Both the position numbers and the translations under genes were made by a program. Below, piece after piece: positions 14,922 through 24,103 of a stretch of DNA of 36,394 bases. The first letter of the stretch is position 1. Each line of letters starts with the position of its first letter. The notes under the pieces are model-generated. The model made no database searches. It was given only the letters and a program-made list of their open reading frames with translations, and was not told the DNA's origin. The stretch lies in assembly GCA_022823165.1 (NCBI GenBank), contig JAJDXR010000002.1, positions 1 to 36,394 of the forward strand. Reading direction: 5' to 3'. The stretch comes from Anaerolineae bacterium. GTDB taxonomy: Bacteria; Chloroflexota; Anaerolineae; Aggregatilineales; Phototrophicaceae.

Positions 14922-17543
14922 CTAGCTGCCGCCCTTGGATGCCCGCACCGACACCACGGTAAAAGCCAGCATGGTCGCGAAGTAGAGCAGCACTCCTATC
15001 CAGGTCAGCGTCTCGCCGCTGCCGGCGTACATCATAAATGCCGATATGACGGTCATCGCGCCGATGACAAAGATCACCGGCTGGTTAACCGATGATTTCA
15101 ACTTGCCGTCAGAGGGCGCTTCGCCATCGACGATATAACCCTGTTCCTCCAGGCGTTGGCGTGATTCGGGATCGACCGAGGCATAACCGCCGCTGACGTA
15201 ATTTACCGCCTGGCGCAATCCAAACTCAACGCCACTGGTCTCCGGATGCAGCAGCATGACCGGTGTGCTAATGCGGTCGGCGATAAGCATCGATGTATTG
15301 CCGAAGAGCCGCTGCTTGACGCGCGTATCCCGCGTCTCGCCGATAACGACATAATCGTAGTCGCCCGCGGCCTCCACAATCGACTCGAGACGGTCGGCGC
15401 TCTGCTCGGTCAACAGATTCACTTGCTTGCCTTCCACCTTGACCGCGTCGATCTGCCGCTGCAGCGCGCGCGTCATGCGCTCGCGCTCGGCCGCCGGCGT
15501 GTCAGCGGAGAAGACATGCAGCAAATCCAACTGCATATCGTTGGCCGAGAATTGCTGGATCAACTGCAGCGAATAACCCACCTGCCGCGGCTCGGCTATC
15601 GGCATCAGGATGCGCTGGGCCGAGGCCGTATCGCCCATCTGCAGCATCATCACATCGCAGTTGACCTCGCTCAAAACCTGGTCAATATTAGCGCCGAGCA
15701 CAGTCCGACCCTCGCTGGTTTTAACGCCCTGCCAGCCGATCACGACCAGGTCCGCGCGCTGCTCCCGCGCTGTGTCGATGATAGCCGGCGCCACCCGCCG
15801 CGCCACCCGCACGATATATTCCACCGCCACGTCTTCATCCTGCACCATGGCGATGGCTTTCTCACGCAGGGCTTCGCTAGCCGGCAAATAACGATAACCG
15901 GACGACAAAGGCGTCGGCGATGGCACCGTGACGATGTGCAGCAGCGTGATCTTGCCGCTGTGCAGGCGGGCGGCGCGCACGGCCGGGGACAGCAAGGTCG
16001 CCAGCGAATCGGGATTGGCCACCGGCACCAGGACGCGATAAGGCGCCTCTAGGGTCGGCGTCATCAGCTCGGTCTGCTGCAGCACCGGTGTGCGGTGCGC
16101 CCGTTCCTGCCGCGGCCGCGCGTAAAGGTAATAAATCAGGAAGCCGCCGCCTATCCAAATCCCGGCGTAGATCCAGGCGATGATCGATACCTCGAACAGC
16201 GACAGCACCAGCAAGAATTGCATGCCGATGGCGATCATGGGCAAAATCGGGAAGAAGGGCAGCAGGAAGCCATACTTCAGGTCCTTGCCATACTTGCTGC
16301 GGATGGTAATCACCGCCAGATTAACTTGCAGGAACAGCAAGATGAACATGATGTCGGCCGACGCCGCCACATCTTCAATCGGCAAGGTGAGAGCCACGAA
16401 CAGAATCAATACGCCCGACCAGCCCAGCGCTACGTGCGGCGTGCGCGTCTTGGCGCTCACGCTGGAGAAGCCATCCGGCAGCGCCCGATCCCGCCCCATG
16501 GCGAAAGATACGCGCGTCGAGGAGAAGGTGGTGGCGTTCAGCGCGCTCATAGTCGAGAGCAATCCGCCGACCATGATCAGGAAGGTGCCGAAGGGCATGA
16601 ATTGCGCCGCCGCCCGCGCGATGCCAATCTCCCCCAGATCGCCAAGCCACTGGTAAATGTGGGTTCCCTCCGGTGGATCGACGGCGCCTAATATGACAAA
16701 TGCCACCAACATATAGATCGGCACCACAATCGCCAGTGACAAGAAGACCGCCCGCGGGATATTCTTGCGCGGCTCGCGCACTTCCTCGCCCGCCTGCACG
16801 ATGATCTCGTAGCCTTCAAAAGCGATAAACGTCAAGCCCATCGCGCTGACAATGCCGATGATGTCCCTCGGCGCGAAGGGCTGGAAAGATTCAAAACGCG
16901 CCGGCTCGCCGAAGATCACCAACACGCCGCTGAGGATGAAAATCAGGATGATGATCACTTTCAGCACGGTGACGATATTGCCGACCGCGCCCGTCTCCGA
17001 TGTGCCGCGATAATTGATATACAGAAATAGCAGAATGACCAGCACGGCAAAGGTCTTCTGCACCAGATCCGCTTCCGTCATTTCAATCCCGAAAGGCAAA
17101 TGCAGCGGACCCGTCAAGAATATGCCCGCGCGCTCATCGTGATGCGCCGCCGGATCAAGAAAGAGGATGCGCAGCAGCTCATAGATAAAGCCGCCAAAGC
17201 CGACGCCGTACAAACTGCCCGCCACCGCATGCGCGAACCAGCTCATCCAGCCCGCCAGAAAACCGTTCGGTCCCGGCAAGCCTTCCTTCACCCACAGGTA
17301 GCCGCCGCCGGCCTCGGGTATCGCCGAACCCAACTCGGCGTAGACCATCGCCGTCAGCACGGTGATAACGCCGTTCATCGCGAATGCCAGGATCAGCGCC
17401 GGACCGGCCGTGCCCGCCGCGATGCCGGTCAAGACAAAGATGCCCGCGCCGATCATCGCGCCGACGCCGATCATCGTGATGTCAAACAAACCCAGATTGC
17501 GTACCAACCCGACGTGCTGTGACGCCTCATTCGCTGATGCCAT
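14922..17543 (-). CDS. APC-family permease fused to two UspA domains and a C-terminal helix pair
   Basis: An 873-residue membrane protein. Residues about 15-475 are an amino acid/polyamine/organocation permease with 12 hydrophobic segments (MIGVGAMIGAGIFVLTGIAA near the start; FIAFEGYEIIVQAGEEV in the core). Residues about 501-637 and 642-767 are two universal stress protein domains (YRVLVPVANPD and LVVIGWQGV; RILMPIAEP and YVVIGETRD). A linker (about 768-820) leads to two more hydrophobic segments (823-840, 846-865). APC-Usp fusions are known; the terminal helix pair after the Usp domains is less usual. The Usp pair probably senses nucleotide or stress and gates transport, by inference. AAGGG lies nine bases before the ATG, and a TATTAT -10-like box lies near 17568-17573. 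It is downstream of araA on the same strand but separated by a 427-base repeat-bearing gap, so it probably has its own promoter. Confidence 0.85.
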   Translation of the reverse strand: MASANEASQHVGLVRNLGLFDITMIGVGAMIGAGIFVLTGIAAGTAGPALILAFAMNGVITVLTAMVYAELGSAIPEAGGGYLWVKEGLPGPNGFLAGWMSWFAHAVAGSLYGVGFGGFIYELLRILFLDPAAHHDERAGIFLTGPLHLPFGIEMTEADLVQKTFAVLVILLFLYINYRGTSETGAVGNIVTVLKVIIILIFILSGVLVIFGEPARFESFQPFAPRDIIGIVSAMGLTFIAFEGYEIIVQAGEEVREPRKNIPRAVFLSLAIVVPIYMLVAFVILGAVDPPEGTHIYQWLGDLGEIGIARAAAQFMPFGTFLIMVGGLLSTMSALNATTFSSTRVSFAMGRDRALPDGFSSVSAKTRTPHVALGWSGVLILFVALTLPIEDVAASADIMFILLFLQVNLAVITIRSKYGKDLKYGFLLPFFPILPMIAIGMQFLLVLSLFEVSIIAWIYAGIWIGGGFLIYYLYARPRQERAHRTPVLQQTELMTPTLEAPYRVLVPVANPDSLATLLSPAVRAARLHSGKITLLHIVTVPSPTPLSSGYRYLPASEALREKAIAMVQDEDVAVEYIVRVARRVAPAIIDTAREQRADLVVIGWQGVKTSEGRTVLGANIDQVLSEVNCDVMMLQMGDTASAQRILMPIAEPRQVGYSLQLIQQFSANDMQLDLLHVFSADTPAAERERMTRALQRQIDAVKVEGKQVNLLTEQSADRLESIVEAAGDYDYVVIGETRDTRVKQRLFGNTSMLIADRISTPVMLLHPETSGVEFGLRQAVNYVSGGYASVDPESRQRLEEQGYIVDGEAPSDGKLKSSVNQPVIFVIGAMTVISAFMMYAGSGETLTWIGVLLYFATMLAFTVVSVRASKGGS

Positions 17544-17715
17544 GCTCAGAGTCCCTTATGCGCTTGGTATAATAAGAATAGTTGCAACCGCCAATTATTC
17601 GGCGGCAGGTAATATCCACTTTATAGCAGACCGCTAGCCTTTGACAAGTACCCTCCGCCAGGGGAGTGTCTATCTTGGTGGATATTTCCTGAATGCCGGG
17701 CTTGGCACAGGTTAA

Positions 17716-17736
17716 TTCACCACAGAGACACAGAAG
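17716..17736 (-). repeat. CTCTGTG-family intergenic repeat
   Basis: On the minus strand it reads CTTCTGTGTCTCTGTGGTGA, close to the copies at 31110-31134 and 30269-30290. It is a degenerate dispersed intergenic repeat. Confidence 0.55.
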
Positions 17737-17800
17737 TAAGCGCGAGTAAGTAATGAGAATATAGGTACATCATCACAAAATAGCGAATTTCCGTGTTTTT

Positions 17801-17827
17801 GCGGGCGAGCCAAGGCTCGCCCCTACA
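17801..17827 (+). repeat. GGGCGAGCC palindromic repeat
   Basis: GGGCGAGCC-AA-GGCTCGCCC followed by CCTACA-type flank. Identical in its core to the copies at 31742, 32859 and 34314. Confidence 0.85.
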
Positions 17828-17850
17828 ACTTTCGACTTTATTTTGAACCC

Positions 17851-17875
17851 TGTAGGGGTCAGCCTTGGCTGACCC
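17851..17875 (-). repeat. GGGTCAGCC palindromic repeat, covarying variant
   Basis: The arms read GGGTCAGCC and GGCTGACCC. Relative to the standard GGGCGAGCC/GGCTCGCCC stem, two positions changed in both arms so pairing is kept. The TGTAGGG flank faces the previous copy, so the two form an inverted pair 23 bases apart. Confidence 0.8.
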
Positions 17876-17970
17876 GATGCTGTGAAATTTGCATGACTTA
17901 CTTTGTTCCACTGAGGGTCGCCCGCCAGATTCACAGTTGCCGCAATCTAACCGCCGAAAGCCAGGCCGCG

Positions 17971-19479
17971 CTACCCGCCCAGCTTGAACGCCACGTCATT
18001 CCAGCGCAGCTCGTTCTTGAAAGCGCGCAACTCAGTCGTATCGTCGATCTGCAGGTATTCGACGCCGGCCATCTCGGCAAAATCGTACAAATGCTCCGGG
18101 CTCAGCGCCTGGCTGAAGACCGTGTGATGCGCGCCGCCAGCGTATATCCAGGCGGCCGCGCCAGTCTGCAAGTTCGGCCGCGGCCGCCACAAAGCCCGCG
18201 CCACCGGCAAATTCGGCAGGGGCGCTTCCGGCTCGATCACATCGACGGCGTTGACAATCATGCGGAAGCGGTCGCCCAGGTCCACCAGCGAGGCGTTCAG
18301 AGCCGGGCCCGTCCCGGTATCAAATACCAGCCGCGCCGGGTCCTCCTTGCCGCCGATGCCGAGCGGGTGCGCTTCCAGGCTGGGCTGGCCCGCCGCAATG
18401 CTCGGGCAGACCTCCAGCATATGCGCGCCCAGCACGGCCATATTGCCCGGCTGGAAGTGATAGGTGTAATCCTCCATGAACGACGTGCCGCCCTCCAGCC
18501 CCTCCGCCATCAGCTTAAGCGAGCGCAGCAGCGCCGCCGTCTTCCAGTCGCCTTCCGCGCCAAAGCCGTAGCCGGCCCGCATCAAGCGTTGCACCGCCAA
18601 ACCCGGCAGCTGCGCCAAGCCATGCAGATCCTCAAAGGTGGTCGTGAAGGCGGCGAAATCGCCAGCGCGCAAGAATTGCGCCAGTCCCAGCTCAATTCGC
18701 GCCGCCTCGCGTATCGTCTCATGCCGAGCGCCGCCGGCGCGCAAATCGGCGCTCATGCGATAAGTCGCCTCGTATTCCGCCGTCAGCGCGTCAATCTCAG
18801 CGTCACTGACCTGATTGACAACCGCGACCAGGTCGCCGATGCCGTAGCCGCTCACCTGGTAGCCAAATTGCGCCTGCGCCGCCACCTTGTCGCCTTCGGT
18901 CACGGCTACGTTGCGCATATTGTCGCCGAAGCGCGCCACCTTCAGGCTCTGCGTCTCCGCCCAAGCCGCCGCCGCCCGCGCCCAGGCGCCAATCTGGCTC
19001 AACGCCGATTCATCGCGCCAATGCCCCACGACCACCTTGCGCCGCAAGCGCAGCCGGCTCATCATGAAGCCGAATTCGCGGTCGCCGTGCGCCGCCTGAT
19101 TGAGATTCATGAAGTCCATGTCAATCTCAGCCCAGGGGATATCGCGGTTATACTGCGTGTGGAAGTGCAGCATCGGTTTCCGCAGCGCCGTCAAGCCGGC
19201 GATCCAGTTCTTCGCCGGCGAAAATGTATGCATCCAGGCCATCACCCCGGCGCAGTTTTCGTCGCTGTTGGCCGCGCCGCAAATCCCGTGGATCTCCTCA
19301 GCCGTGGTCAGCACCGGCTTGAAAACGACTTGCAGCGGGATACCCGCCGCGTCGTTAAGCGCAGCCGCGATCTCCCGCGAGTGCGCGCCAACTTGCTCAA
19401 TCGCCTCCGGCCCGTACAGATGCTGGCTGCCGGTCAAGAACCAAACTTGATAGCTTTCCAGTGGCATGTTTCGTTTCAT
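17971..19479 (-). CDS. araA: L-arabinose isomerase
   Basis: A 502-residue AraA that converts L-arabinose to L-ribulose in the cytoplasm with a divalent metal, usually Mn2+. The N-terminus [19 protein letters not shown] is diagnostic. The active-site residues correspond to the E. coli set E306, E333, H350 and H450: E309 (FGAEGDWK), E336 (FMEDYTYHF), H353 ([10 protein letters not shown]) and the His pair at 451-452 (GGAHHTVFS). Length matches the family. AGGAAGAG lies just before the ATG at 19479. It is downstream of araD on the same strand, but a 213-base gap with three repeats separates them. Some AraA enzymes also turn D-galactose into D-tagatose, which matters given the upstream GH4 enzyme. 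No araB ribulokinase is present in the window. Confidence 0.96.
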   Translation of the reverse strand: MKRNMPLESYQVWFLTGSQHLYGPEAIEQVGAHSREIAAALNDAAGIPLQVVFKPVLTTAEEIHGICGAANSDENCAGVMAWMHTFSPAKNWIAGLTALRKPMLHFHTQYNRDIPWAEIDMDFMNLNQAAHGDREFGFMMSRLRLRRKVVVGHWRDESALSQIGAWARAAAAWAETQSLKVARFGDNMRNVAVTEGDKVAAQAQFGYQVSGYGIGDLVAVVNQVSDAEIDALTAEYEATYRMSADLRAGGARHETIREAARIELGLAQFLRAGDFAAFTTTFEDLHGLAQLPGLAVQRLMRAGYGFGAEGDWKTAALLRSLKLMAEGLEGGTSFMEDYTYHFQPGNMAVLGAHMLEVCPSIAAGQPSLEAHPLGIGGKEDPARLVFDTGTGPALNASLVDLGDRFRMIVNAVDVIEPEAPLPNLPVARALWRPRPNLQTGAAAWIYAGGAHHTVFSQALSPEHLYDFAEMAGVEYLQIDDTTELRAFKNELRWNDVAFKLGG

Positions 19480-19509
19480 TGCTCTTCCTGTCTACGCCAA
19501 CGTCAAATC

Positions 19510-19537
19510 TGTAGGGGCGAGCCGATGGCTCGCCCGC
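19510..19537 (-). repeat. GGGCGAGCC palindromic repeat, GAT loop
   Basis: GGGCGAGCC-GAT-GGCTCGCCC with a GTAGG flank on the left. It forms an inverted pair with the copy at 19558-19583, about 20 bases away. Confidence 0.85.
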
Positions 19538-19557
19538 ATTTGGATAATTTTCTACAA

Positions 19558-19583
19558 GGGCGAGCCGATGGCTCGCCCCTACA
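19558..19583 (+). repeat. GGGCGAGCC palindromic repeat, GAT loop
   Basis: Same core and GAT loop as the copy at 19510-19537 but with the CCTACA flank on the right. The pair has the layout of a REPIN-like unit. Confidence 0.85.
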
Positions 19584-19653
19584 AACATACGACTATTTTG
19601 GAAATTCTTTCTTACTTCAGCAAATCTCATCACAAACTTGGAACTATACTTAG

Positions 19654-19682
19654 CCCCTGTGCCTCAGTGCCTATGTGGCAAA
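19654..19682 (+). repeat. CTCTGTG-family intergenic repeat
   Basis: Reads CCCCTGTGCCTCAGTGCC followed by TATGTGGCAAA, a degenerate copy of the family. It lies directly downstream of the araD stop codon. Confidence 0.5.
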
Positions 19683-19692
19683 TAAGAAATAA

Positions 19693-20346
19693 TCACCGCT
19701 GCCCATACACGTTCTGATAACGCGCGTACAGGCTGTCAATCTCAGCCTGCGAAATGGGAATCACCTCGCCCAGTTGCCGCGCCGTCCAGACGATAGCCGC
19801 ATTGTCCTCAGTCATAACCGCTGCTTTAACCGCGTCCTCGGCGCTTTCGCCAATCGTGAAGACGCCGTGATTCTGCAGCAGCGTCGCCGGACTGCGATGA
19901 CCGCTGAGCGCATCCACCACCAGCTTGCCGATGTCCTCGCCGCCGATCAGGCAGAAACCCGCGCAGGGAATCTCCCCGCCGAATTCGTCCGCCATGGCCG
20001 TCGTCACGCAGGGAATCGGCTCCCCCACCACGGCAAAGGCGGTCGCGTAACGCGAGTGCGTGTGCGCGACGCCGTTGACCTGGGGCATGTGGCGATAAAT
20101 GTAACAGTGAGAAGCCGTGTCCGATGAAGGCGCCAGGCTGCCGTCAACTACGCGCGCATTTAAGTCGGTGACGACCATGCTCGCCGGCCTCAGATCGTCA
20201 AAGCGGAGGCCGCTGGGCTTTATCACCACCAGATTCGTCGCCGGGTCGCGGGCGCTGATATTGCCGCTGGTCCAGGCGACCAGGTTATTCCGCGGCAATT
20301 CCGCATGCAACCGGCAGACTTCTTCGCGCAATTCGGGCAGCAGCAT
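19693..20346 (-). CDS. araD: L-ribulose-5-phosphate 4-epimerase (class II aldolase family)
   Basis: A 217-residue class II aldolase/adducin-fold enzyme. Zinc ligands H95 and H97 (VAHTHSRYATAFA) and H160 (LQNHGVFTIG) are present, as is D76 in LAPSSDTASH, which in E. coli AraD takes part in epimerisation. The substrate-binding loops WTSGNISARD and IKPSG also fit. Together with adjacent araA this supports L-ribulose-5-phosphate 4-epimerase rather than fuculose-phosphate aldolase, which is the main alternative. The product is D-xylulose-5-phosphate. It starts five bases after the DUF4870 stop with GAGG upstream, so it belongs to the opp operon. Confidence 0.85.
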   Translation of the reverse strand: MLLPELREEVCRLHAELPRNNLVAWTSGNISARDPATNLVVIKPSGLRFDDLRPASMVVTDLNARVVDGSLAPSSDTASHCYIYRHMPQVNGVAHTHSRYATAFAVVGEPIPCVTTAMADEFGGEIPCAGFCLIGGEDIGKLVVDALSGHRSPATLLQNHGVFTIGESAEDAVKAAVMTEDNAAIVWTARQLGEVIPISQAEIDSLYARYQNVYGQR

Positions 20347-20351
20347 AGGCC

Positions 20352-20747
20352 TCAGACGCTTTGAGCTTCAGCGCCGCCATCGTTGAAAATCCGCATGGCA
20401 ACGCGGTTGGCAAAGGGAATCGTTCGCTCTTCGCCGCGCAGCGCCATGACGAAGCTGAATATCCAGTTCGCCGCCAGAAAAGCCGCCATCGCGATCACCA
20501 GCGAGAAGAGCGCGATGGCCACGATGGGACCGGCGATGGGAATCAAACTAATGAGGTAGCCGACCACAGCCCAAACGAAGAATGCAATGATCAGCGCGAT
20601 CACCGTAGCGATGCTCTGCCGGGCATGAACCCGCGTCAGCGGATTGCCGCTATCCAACGCCAGCCCCAGCAGACCGCCCGCCACCGGCAAGATATATGCG
20701 AGAGCGGCAAAGCGCCGATCCACGCCCTTATGCTTCTGTCGGGACAT
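20352..20747 (-). CDS. DUF4870-type small membrane protein
   Basis: A 131-residue protein with about three hydrophobic segments: residues 14-31, 46-68 and 72-100. It opens with the cytoplasmic segment [20 protein letters not shown] and has [18 protein letters not shown]. The pattern (short N-terminus, HARQS-like motif before the second helix, compact helical bundle) is that of the DUF4870/Tic20-like family of unknown function. The ATG at 20747 lies inside the oppF 3' end, giving a 20-base overlap in another frame, so translation is coupled. The frame is open upstream, but that part only mirrors oppF. It is an unexplained component of the opp-ara operon. Confidence 0.78.
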   Translation of the reverse strand: MSRQKHKGVDRRFAALAYILPVAGGLLGLALDSGNPLTRVHARQSIATVIALIIAFFVWAVVGYLISLIPIAGPIVAIALFSLVIAMAAFLAANWIFSFVMALRGEERTIPFANRVAMRIFNDGGAEAQSV

Positions 20748-21777
20748 CAACCACTCCCTGCAATTCCAATTCCTCGGAGAAATGGCAGCGCGCGTGATGA
20801 TCGGGTCCAATCTGCAGCAGCGGCGGCTCCTGCTCGCGGCAGATGTCCTGAGCATAGCGGCAGCGCGGATGAAAGACGCAGCCCGCAGGCGGATTGGCCG
20901 GGCTGGGCACATCGCCTTCCAAAATGATGCGCTCCATCTTGATCAGCGGATCAGCCGGCGGCACCGCTGATACCAAGGCTTCCGTATAGGGATGCCTGGG
21001 GTTGCGCAGCAGCTCGTCGGTCGGCGCCAACTCCACCAGCTTGCCCACGTACATCACGGCAATCTTGTCACAGGTATGCTCCACCACCGACAAGTCATGC
21101 GAGATAAACACAAAGGTCAGCCGCAGCTCGTCTCTCAGCGTTTGCAGCAGATTCAGCACCTGCGCCTGCACCGAGACATCCAGCGCCGACACCGGCTCGT
21201 CGGCCACGATCAGCCGCGGATTCAGCGCCAGGGTACGCGCCACGCCGATACGCTGCCGCTGCCCGCCGGAAAATTCATGCGGGTAGCGCCCCATGTAAGC
21301 CGGCTTCAAGCCAACCGCTTCCATCAGTTCCGCCACGCGCGCGGTAATCATGCCGCGGTCCGAATTGTGAATGACCAGCGGCTCGGCGATAATATCGCGC
21401 ACGGTCAAGCGCGGGTTCAGCGAGCTGAAAGGATCCTGAAAGATCATGCGCATTTCTTTGCGCAGGTCTTTCATTTCCTTGCGGCTGATTGTCGCCACAT
21501 CCACCCAACTGCCGTCGGCGCGATGAAACAAGACTTCGCCGCCGGTCGGGTCATACAGGCGCAGCAGCGCCCGCCCCACGGTTGTTTTGCCGCAGCCGCT
21601 TTCGCCTACCAAGCCCATCACTTCTTGCTCGCGCAATTCGAAGCTGACGCCGTCCACCGCCTTGATCGTACCCACCCGGCGCTGCAGCAGCCCTTGCCGC
21701 AGCGGGAAGTGCATCTTCAAGTCTTTTACCTGCAGGATGATGTCGCGCTTGCCGTCAGCGGCGGGGGCGTCTGCCAT
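20728..21777 (-). CDS. Oligopeptide-type ABC transporter ATPase, OppF/DppF type
   Basis: A 349-residue ATPase. It has Walker [21 protein letters not shown], the Q-loop [19 protein letters not shown], the signature [19 protein letters not shown], Walker [15 protein letters not shown] and the H-loop [20 protein letters not shown]. The C-terminal oligopeptide domain has [12 protein letters not shown] and [14 protein letters not shown] followed by further cysteines, as in OppF/DppF, which often bind an Fe-S cluster there. It forms a heterodimer with the OppD-type ATPase at 26273-27310. The ATG at 21777 is chosen because the domain starts just after it. It begins 16 bases after the oppC-type stop. 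No residue needed for ATP hydrolysis appears to be missing. Confidence 0.9.
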   Translation of the reverse strand: MADAPAADGKRDIILQVKDLKMHFPLRQGLLQRRVGTIKAVDGVSFELREQEVMGLVGESGCGKTTVGRALLRLYDPTGGEVLFHRADGSWVDVATISRKEMKDLRKEMRMIFQDPFSSLNPRLTVRDIIAEPLVIHNSDRGMITARVAELMEAVGLKPAYMGRYPHEFSGGQRQRIGVARTLALNPRLIVADEPVSALDVSVQAQVLNLLQTLRDELRLTFVFISHDLSVVEHTCDKIAVMYVGKLVELAPTDELLRNPRHPYTEALVSAVPPADPLIKMERIILEGDVPSPANPPAGCVFHPRCRYAQDICREQEPPLLQIGPDHHARCHFSEELELQGVVDVPTEA

Positions 21778-21793
21778 GCTTGAGCGTCTCCAA

Positions 21794-22927
21794 CTACAGG
21801 TTCGAATAGGGGTCAGCCGCGTCGCGCAAGCCGTCGCCCAGGAAGTTGAGACCCAGCACCGCCACCACAATGAAGATCACCGGCGTCAGTATCCAGGTAT
21901 TCTGCCCCAGCGTTTCCAGGCTTTGCGCGCTCTTCATCAGGAAGCCCCAGCTGGTCAGCGGTTCGTTGATGCCGATGCCCAGGAAACTCAGGAAAGCTTC
22001 GGCCAGAATAATATCGGGGATCATCAGCGTCAGAATTACAATCACATGGCTGAGCACATTGGGATAAAGATGCTTGAAGATAATGCGGAAGTCGCCCGCG
22101 CCCTGCTCCTTCGCCGCCAGGATAAAGTCCGTCTCCCGCAGCGAAAGCACCTTGCCGCGCACCTCCCGCGCCAGCACCGCCCAGCGCAAGAAGGGGAAGA
22201 TGAAAGCCATCACCAGGAAGATCTGTCCAGAGGACCAGGTCTTGGGTATGACAGCCGCCAGCGCCATCCACAGGGGCAGCTCCGGAAAGGACATGACAAC
22301 TTCGACAAAACGTTGAATCACATTGTCGATGTTCCCGCCATAGTAGCCAGAGATCACGCCCACTGACGATCCTATGATAATGGCGATCACGGCGGCCAAG
22401 ACGCTAAGCGAGAGCGATACCCGCCCGGCCAGGCAGATGCGCCCCCACAGGTCGCGCCCGAAGCGGTCTGTCCCCAGAATATGAACGCGGACTTCGTCGG
22501 AATCTAAGCCGATGAGGTGCCAGTCCGTCTCGAACAGGCCGAAGAGTTTATACTCCCAACTGCGCACAAAGAAACGAATGAAGTGTGGGCGCTCAGTATC
22601 TAACTCCGCTTTTACCTGATAAGTGACCGGGTCAATGACCAGTTCGGATTTGTACACGAAGGGGCGGAATTGGAAGATCCCATTGACATCAAAAAAGCGA
22701 ATCTCCGCTGGTGGAATGTAGGTATCACTGAGCGTCGTCTCGTAGAAGTCATATGGCGCGAAGAATTCGGGAAATAGCGCAAGGACAATTAACATAACGA
22801 CCATCAGCGCGCCAGCGATTGCTGCCTTGCTGCGGCTGAAGCGCTGCCACACCAACTGCGAATAAGAGTCGCTGCTCTCTTCTGACTCTTCCTCAGTCAG
22901 CAGTGCGTCTTCGTATAGGTCTTGCAC
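21794..22927 (-). CDS. Oligopeptide-type ABC transporter permease, OppC/DppC type with long periplasmic insert
   Basis: A 377-residue permease starting at a GTG. After a charged acidic N-terminus and the first helix (about 35-57), roughly 90 residues precede the family motif GTDRFGRD at 152-159. That segment ([18 protein letters not shown]; then [18 protein letters not shown]) is far longer than in standard OppC. The remainder has five helices and the docking loop [20 protein letters not shown]. This long-linker form is known in a subset of carbohydrate-linked Opp systems. The protein forms the channel with the OppB-type gene 18 bases upstream. Confidence 0.9.
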   Translation of the reverse strand: MQDLYEDALLTEEESEESSDSYSQLVWQRFSRSKAAIAGALMVVMLIVLALFPEFFAPYDFYETTLSDTYIPPAEIRFFDVNGIFQFRPFVYKSELVIDPVTYQVKAELDTERPHFIRFFVRSWEYKLFGLFETDWHLIGLDSDEVRVHILGTDRFGRDLWGRICLAGRVSLSLSVLAAVIAIIIGSSVGVISGYYGGNIDNVIQRFVEVVMSFPELPLWMALAAVIPKTWSSGQIFLVMAFIFPFLRWAVLAREVRGKVLSLRETDFILAAKEQGAGDFRIIFKHLYPNVLSHVIVILTLMIPDIILAEAFLSFLGIGINEPLTSWGFLMKSAQSLETLGQNTWILTPVIFIVVAVLGLNFLGDGLRDAADPYSNL

Positions 22928-22945
22928 CCTGATCTCACCCTGCCA

Positions 22946-23944
22946 TTAACTGTAAGATATCCGCGGGTCCAGCACACCCAGCGCCAAATCAGCGATGAAA
23001 TTGCCCAGCACCAGCAAAATGCCGTAGAGAAGCATGATGCTGCCAGAGATGTAAATGTCTTCTTTCAGCAGCGCTTCGGCGAACATGGGCGCCATAGTTG
23101 GCAAGCCAAATACGAGGGCCGCTTCTAATTCGCCTTGCAGCATATACGGGAAAACCGTGCCCTGATAAGCGATGATGGGGTGCAGCGCATTCGGCACCGC
23201 ATGCCGATTCAGCACCCGGCGTTCATGCAGTCCTTTGGAGCGCGCCGTGGTCACATACTGCTGATTCAGCACATCCAGCAGATTGCCGCGCATCACGCGC
23301 AGATTGCGCGCCACGCCGCCGAAACCAGCAATGAAGACAACGGGCCAGATGTGTTGGATCAGGTCAAGCGCCTTTGCGACCGACCAGGGGGCATGGCGGA
23401 ATTGCGGCGAGAACATGGAACTGACATGTTCTTGGCCGAACTGAAATACTAACAGATAAAGAAAAATTAACGCCAGAGAAAAGCGAGGAACGGAAGTAGC
23501 GATAAAGGCAAACACAGCTGACAAATTATCAGCCAAACTATATTGCCGATTTGCGGCGTAAATGCCGAGCGCTATTCCCACCAATGACGAGATAGCGTGG
23601 GCAGCCAGCGCGATGCCGATCGTGCGCGGCAATCGCTGCGCGATCAAATCGCCGACATCTGTCTGATAACGGAAGGAAAAGCCAAACTCTCCGCGCAAGA
23701 CGATGCCGGCAATCCAATTGGCATACTGCACAGGCAAGGGATCGCGCAAGCCATAGCGGTCGCGCAATTCATTCGCTGCTATTTCCGCGTCTTCTTCCGA
23801 CTGGCCGCCGAGAACCACTAATTCACGCTTGTAGACATCGGCGAAATCGCCGGGCGGCAGTTGAATGATGAAGAAAGCCACCGCCGCGATAATCAGCAAG
23901 ATGAAAACTGATGAAATCAAACGATTGACGATGAAGCGTAGCAT
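22946..23944 (-). CDS. Oligopeptide-type ABC transporter permease, OppB/DppB type
   Basis: A 332-residue inner-membrane permease. The start MLRFIVNRLISSVFILLIIA and the following FFIIQLPPGDF are typical of DppB/OppB. RDRYGLRDPLPVQYANWIAG and LRGEFGFSF are further landmarks. The docking loop is at TTARSKGLHERRVLNRHAVP and NALHPII. It lies downstream of the binding-protein gene, separated by a gap of 159 bases with two inverted repeats, and precedes oppC by 18 bases. Local GC is slightly lower than in the ara genes. The function as the channel half for an oligosaccharide or peptide is inferred from the operon. Confidence 0.9.
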   Translation of the reverse strand: MLRFIVNRLISSVFILLIIAAVAFFIIQLPPGDFADVYKRELVVLGGQSEEDAEIAANELRDRYGLRDPLPVQYANWIAGIVLRGEFGFSFRYQTDVGDLIAQRLPRTIGIALAAHAISSLVGIALGIYAANRQYSLADNLSAVFAFIATSVPRFSLALIFLYLLVFQFGQEHVSSMFSPQFRHAPWSVAKALDLIQHIWPVVFIAGFGGVARNLRVMRGNLLDVLNQQYVTTARSKGLHERRVLNRHAVPNALHPIIAYQGTVFPYMLQGELEAALVFGLPTMAPMFAEALLKEDIYISGSIMLLYGILLVLGNFIADLALGVLDPRISYS

Positions 23945-24042
23945 GCGCTGCTGTTTCTCACGGCAATCTGACGTTGGTTGGCACGAAGAAAGTATAGCTG
24001 TAGAAGGCGACTAAGGCAAAAGAGAGGCGATACCGGGCAGGC

Positions 24043-24082
24043 CTCAAAATTTGAGTGGTCGGGGATGAGCCGAAGCTCACCC
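24043..24082 (-). terminator. Hairpin pair downstream of the oppA-type gene
   Basis: On the minus strand, GGGTGAGC-TTCG-GCTCATCCC (24082-24062) forms an eight-pair stem with one bulge and a UUCG-type tetraloop. It is followed by the palindrome CTCAAATTTTGAG (24055-24043). It begins about 20 bases after the binding-protein stop codon. There is no long T-run, so it more likely stabilises the upstream mRNA or terminates only part of transcription before the permease genes. Confidence 0.5.
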
Positions 24083-24103
24083 TCGACCAGATTGCGCGGC
24101 AAT

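Larger units (their letters stand above)
17544..17970. other. Repeat-bearing intergenic region between araA and the APC-Usp gene
   Basis: This 427-base gap has no convincing gene. It holds a CTCTGTG-family fragment (17716-17736) and two GGGCGAGCC-family palindromes in opposite orientation (17801-17827, 17851-17875). AT-rich sequence just upstream of the APC-Usp start could carry its promoter. Confidence 0.6.

Noticed and set aside
17801..19583. Regular palindromes considered as a CRISPR array
   Set aside because: Spacing is irregular, copies alternate in orientation, no uniform spacers exist and no cas genes are present.
17893..19653. Long open frame of 586 codons on the plus strand
   Set aside because: It lies opposite araA, has the Arg/His/Gln-rich composition of an antisense frame in GC-rich DNA and no recognisable domain.
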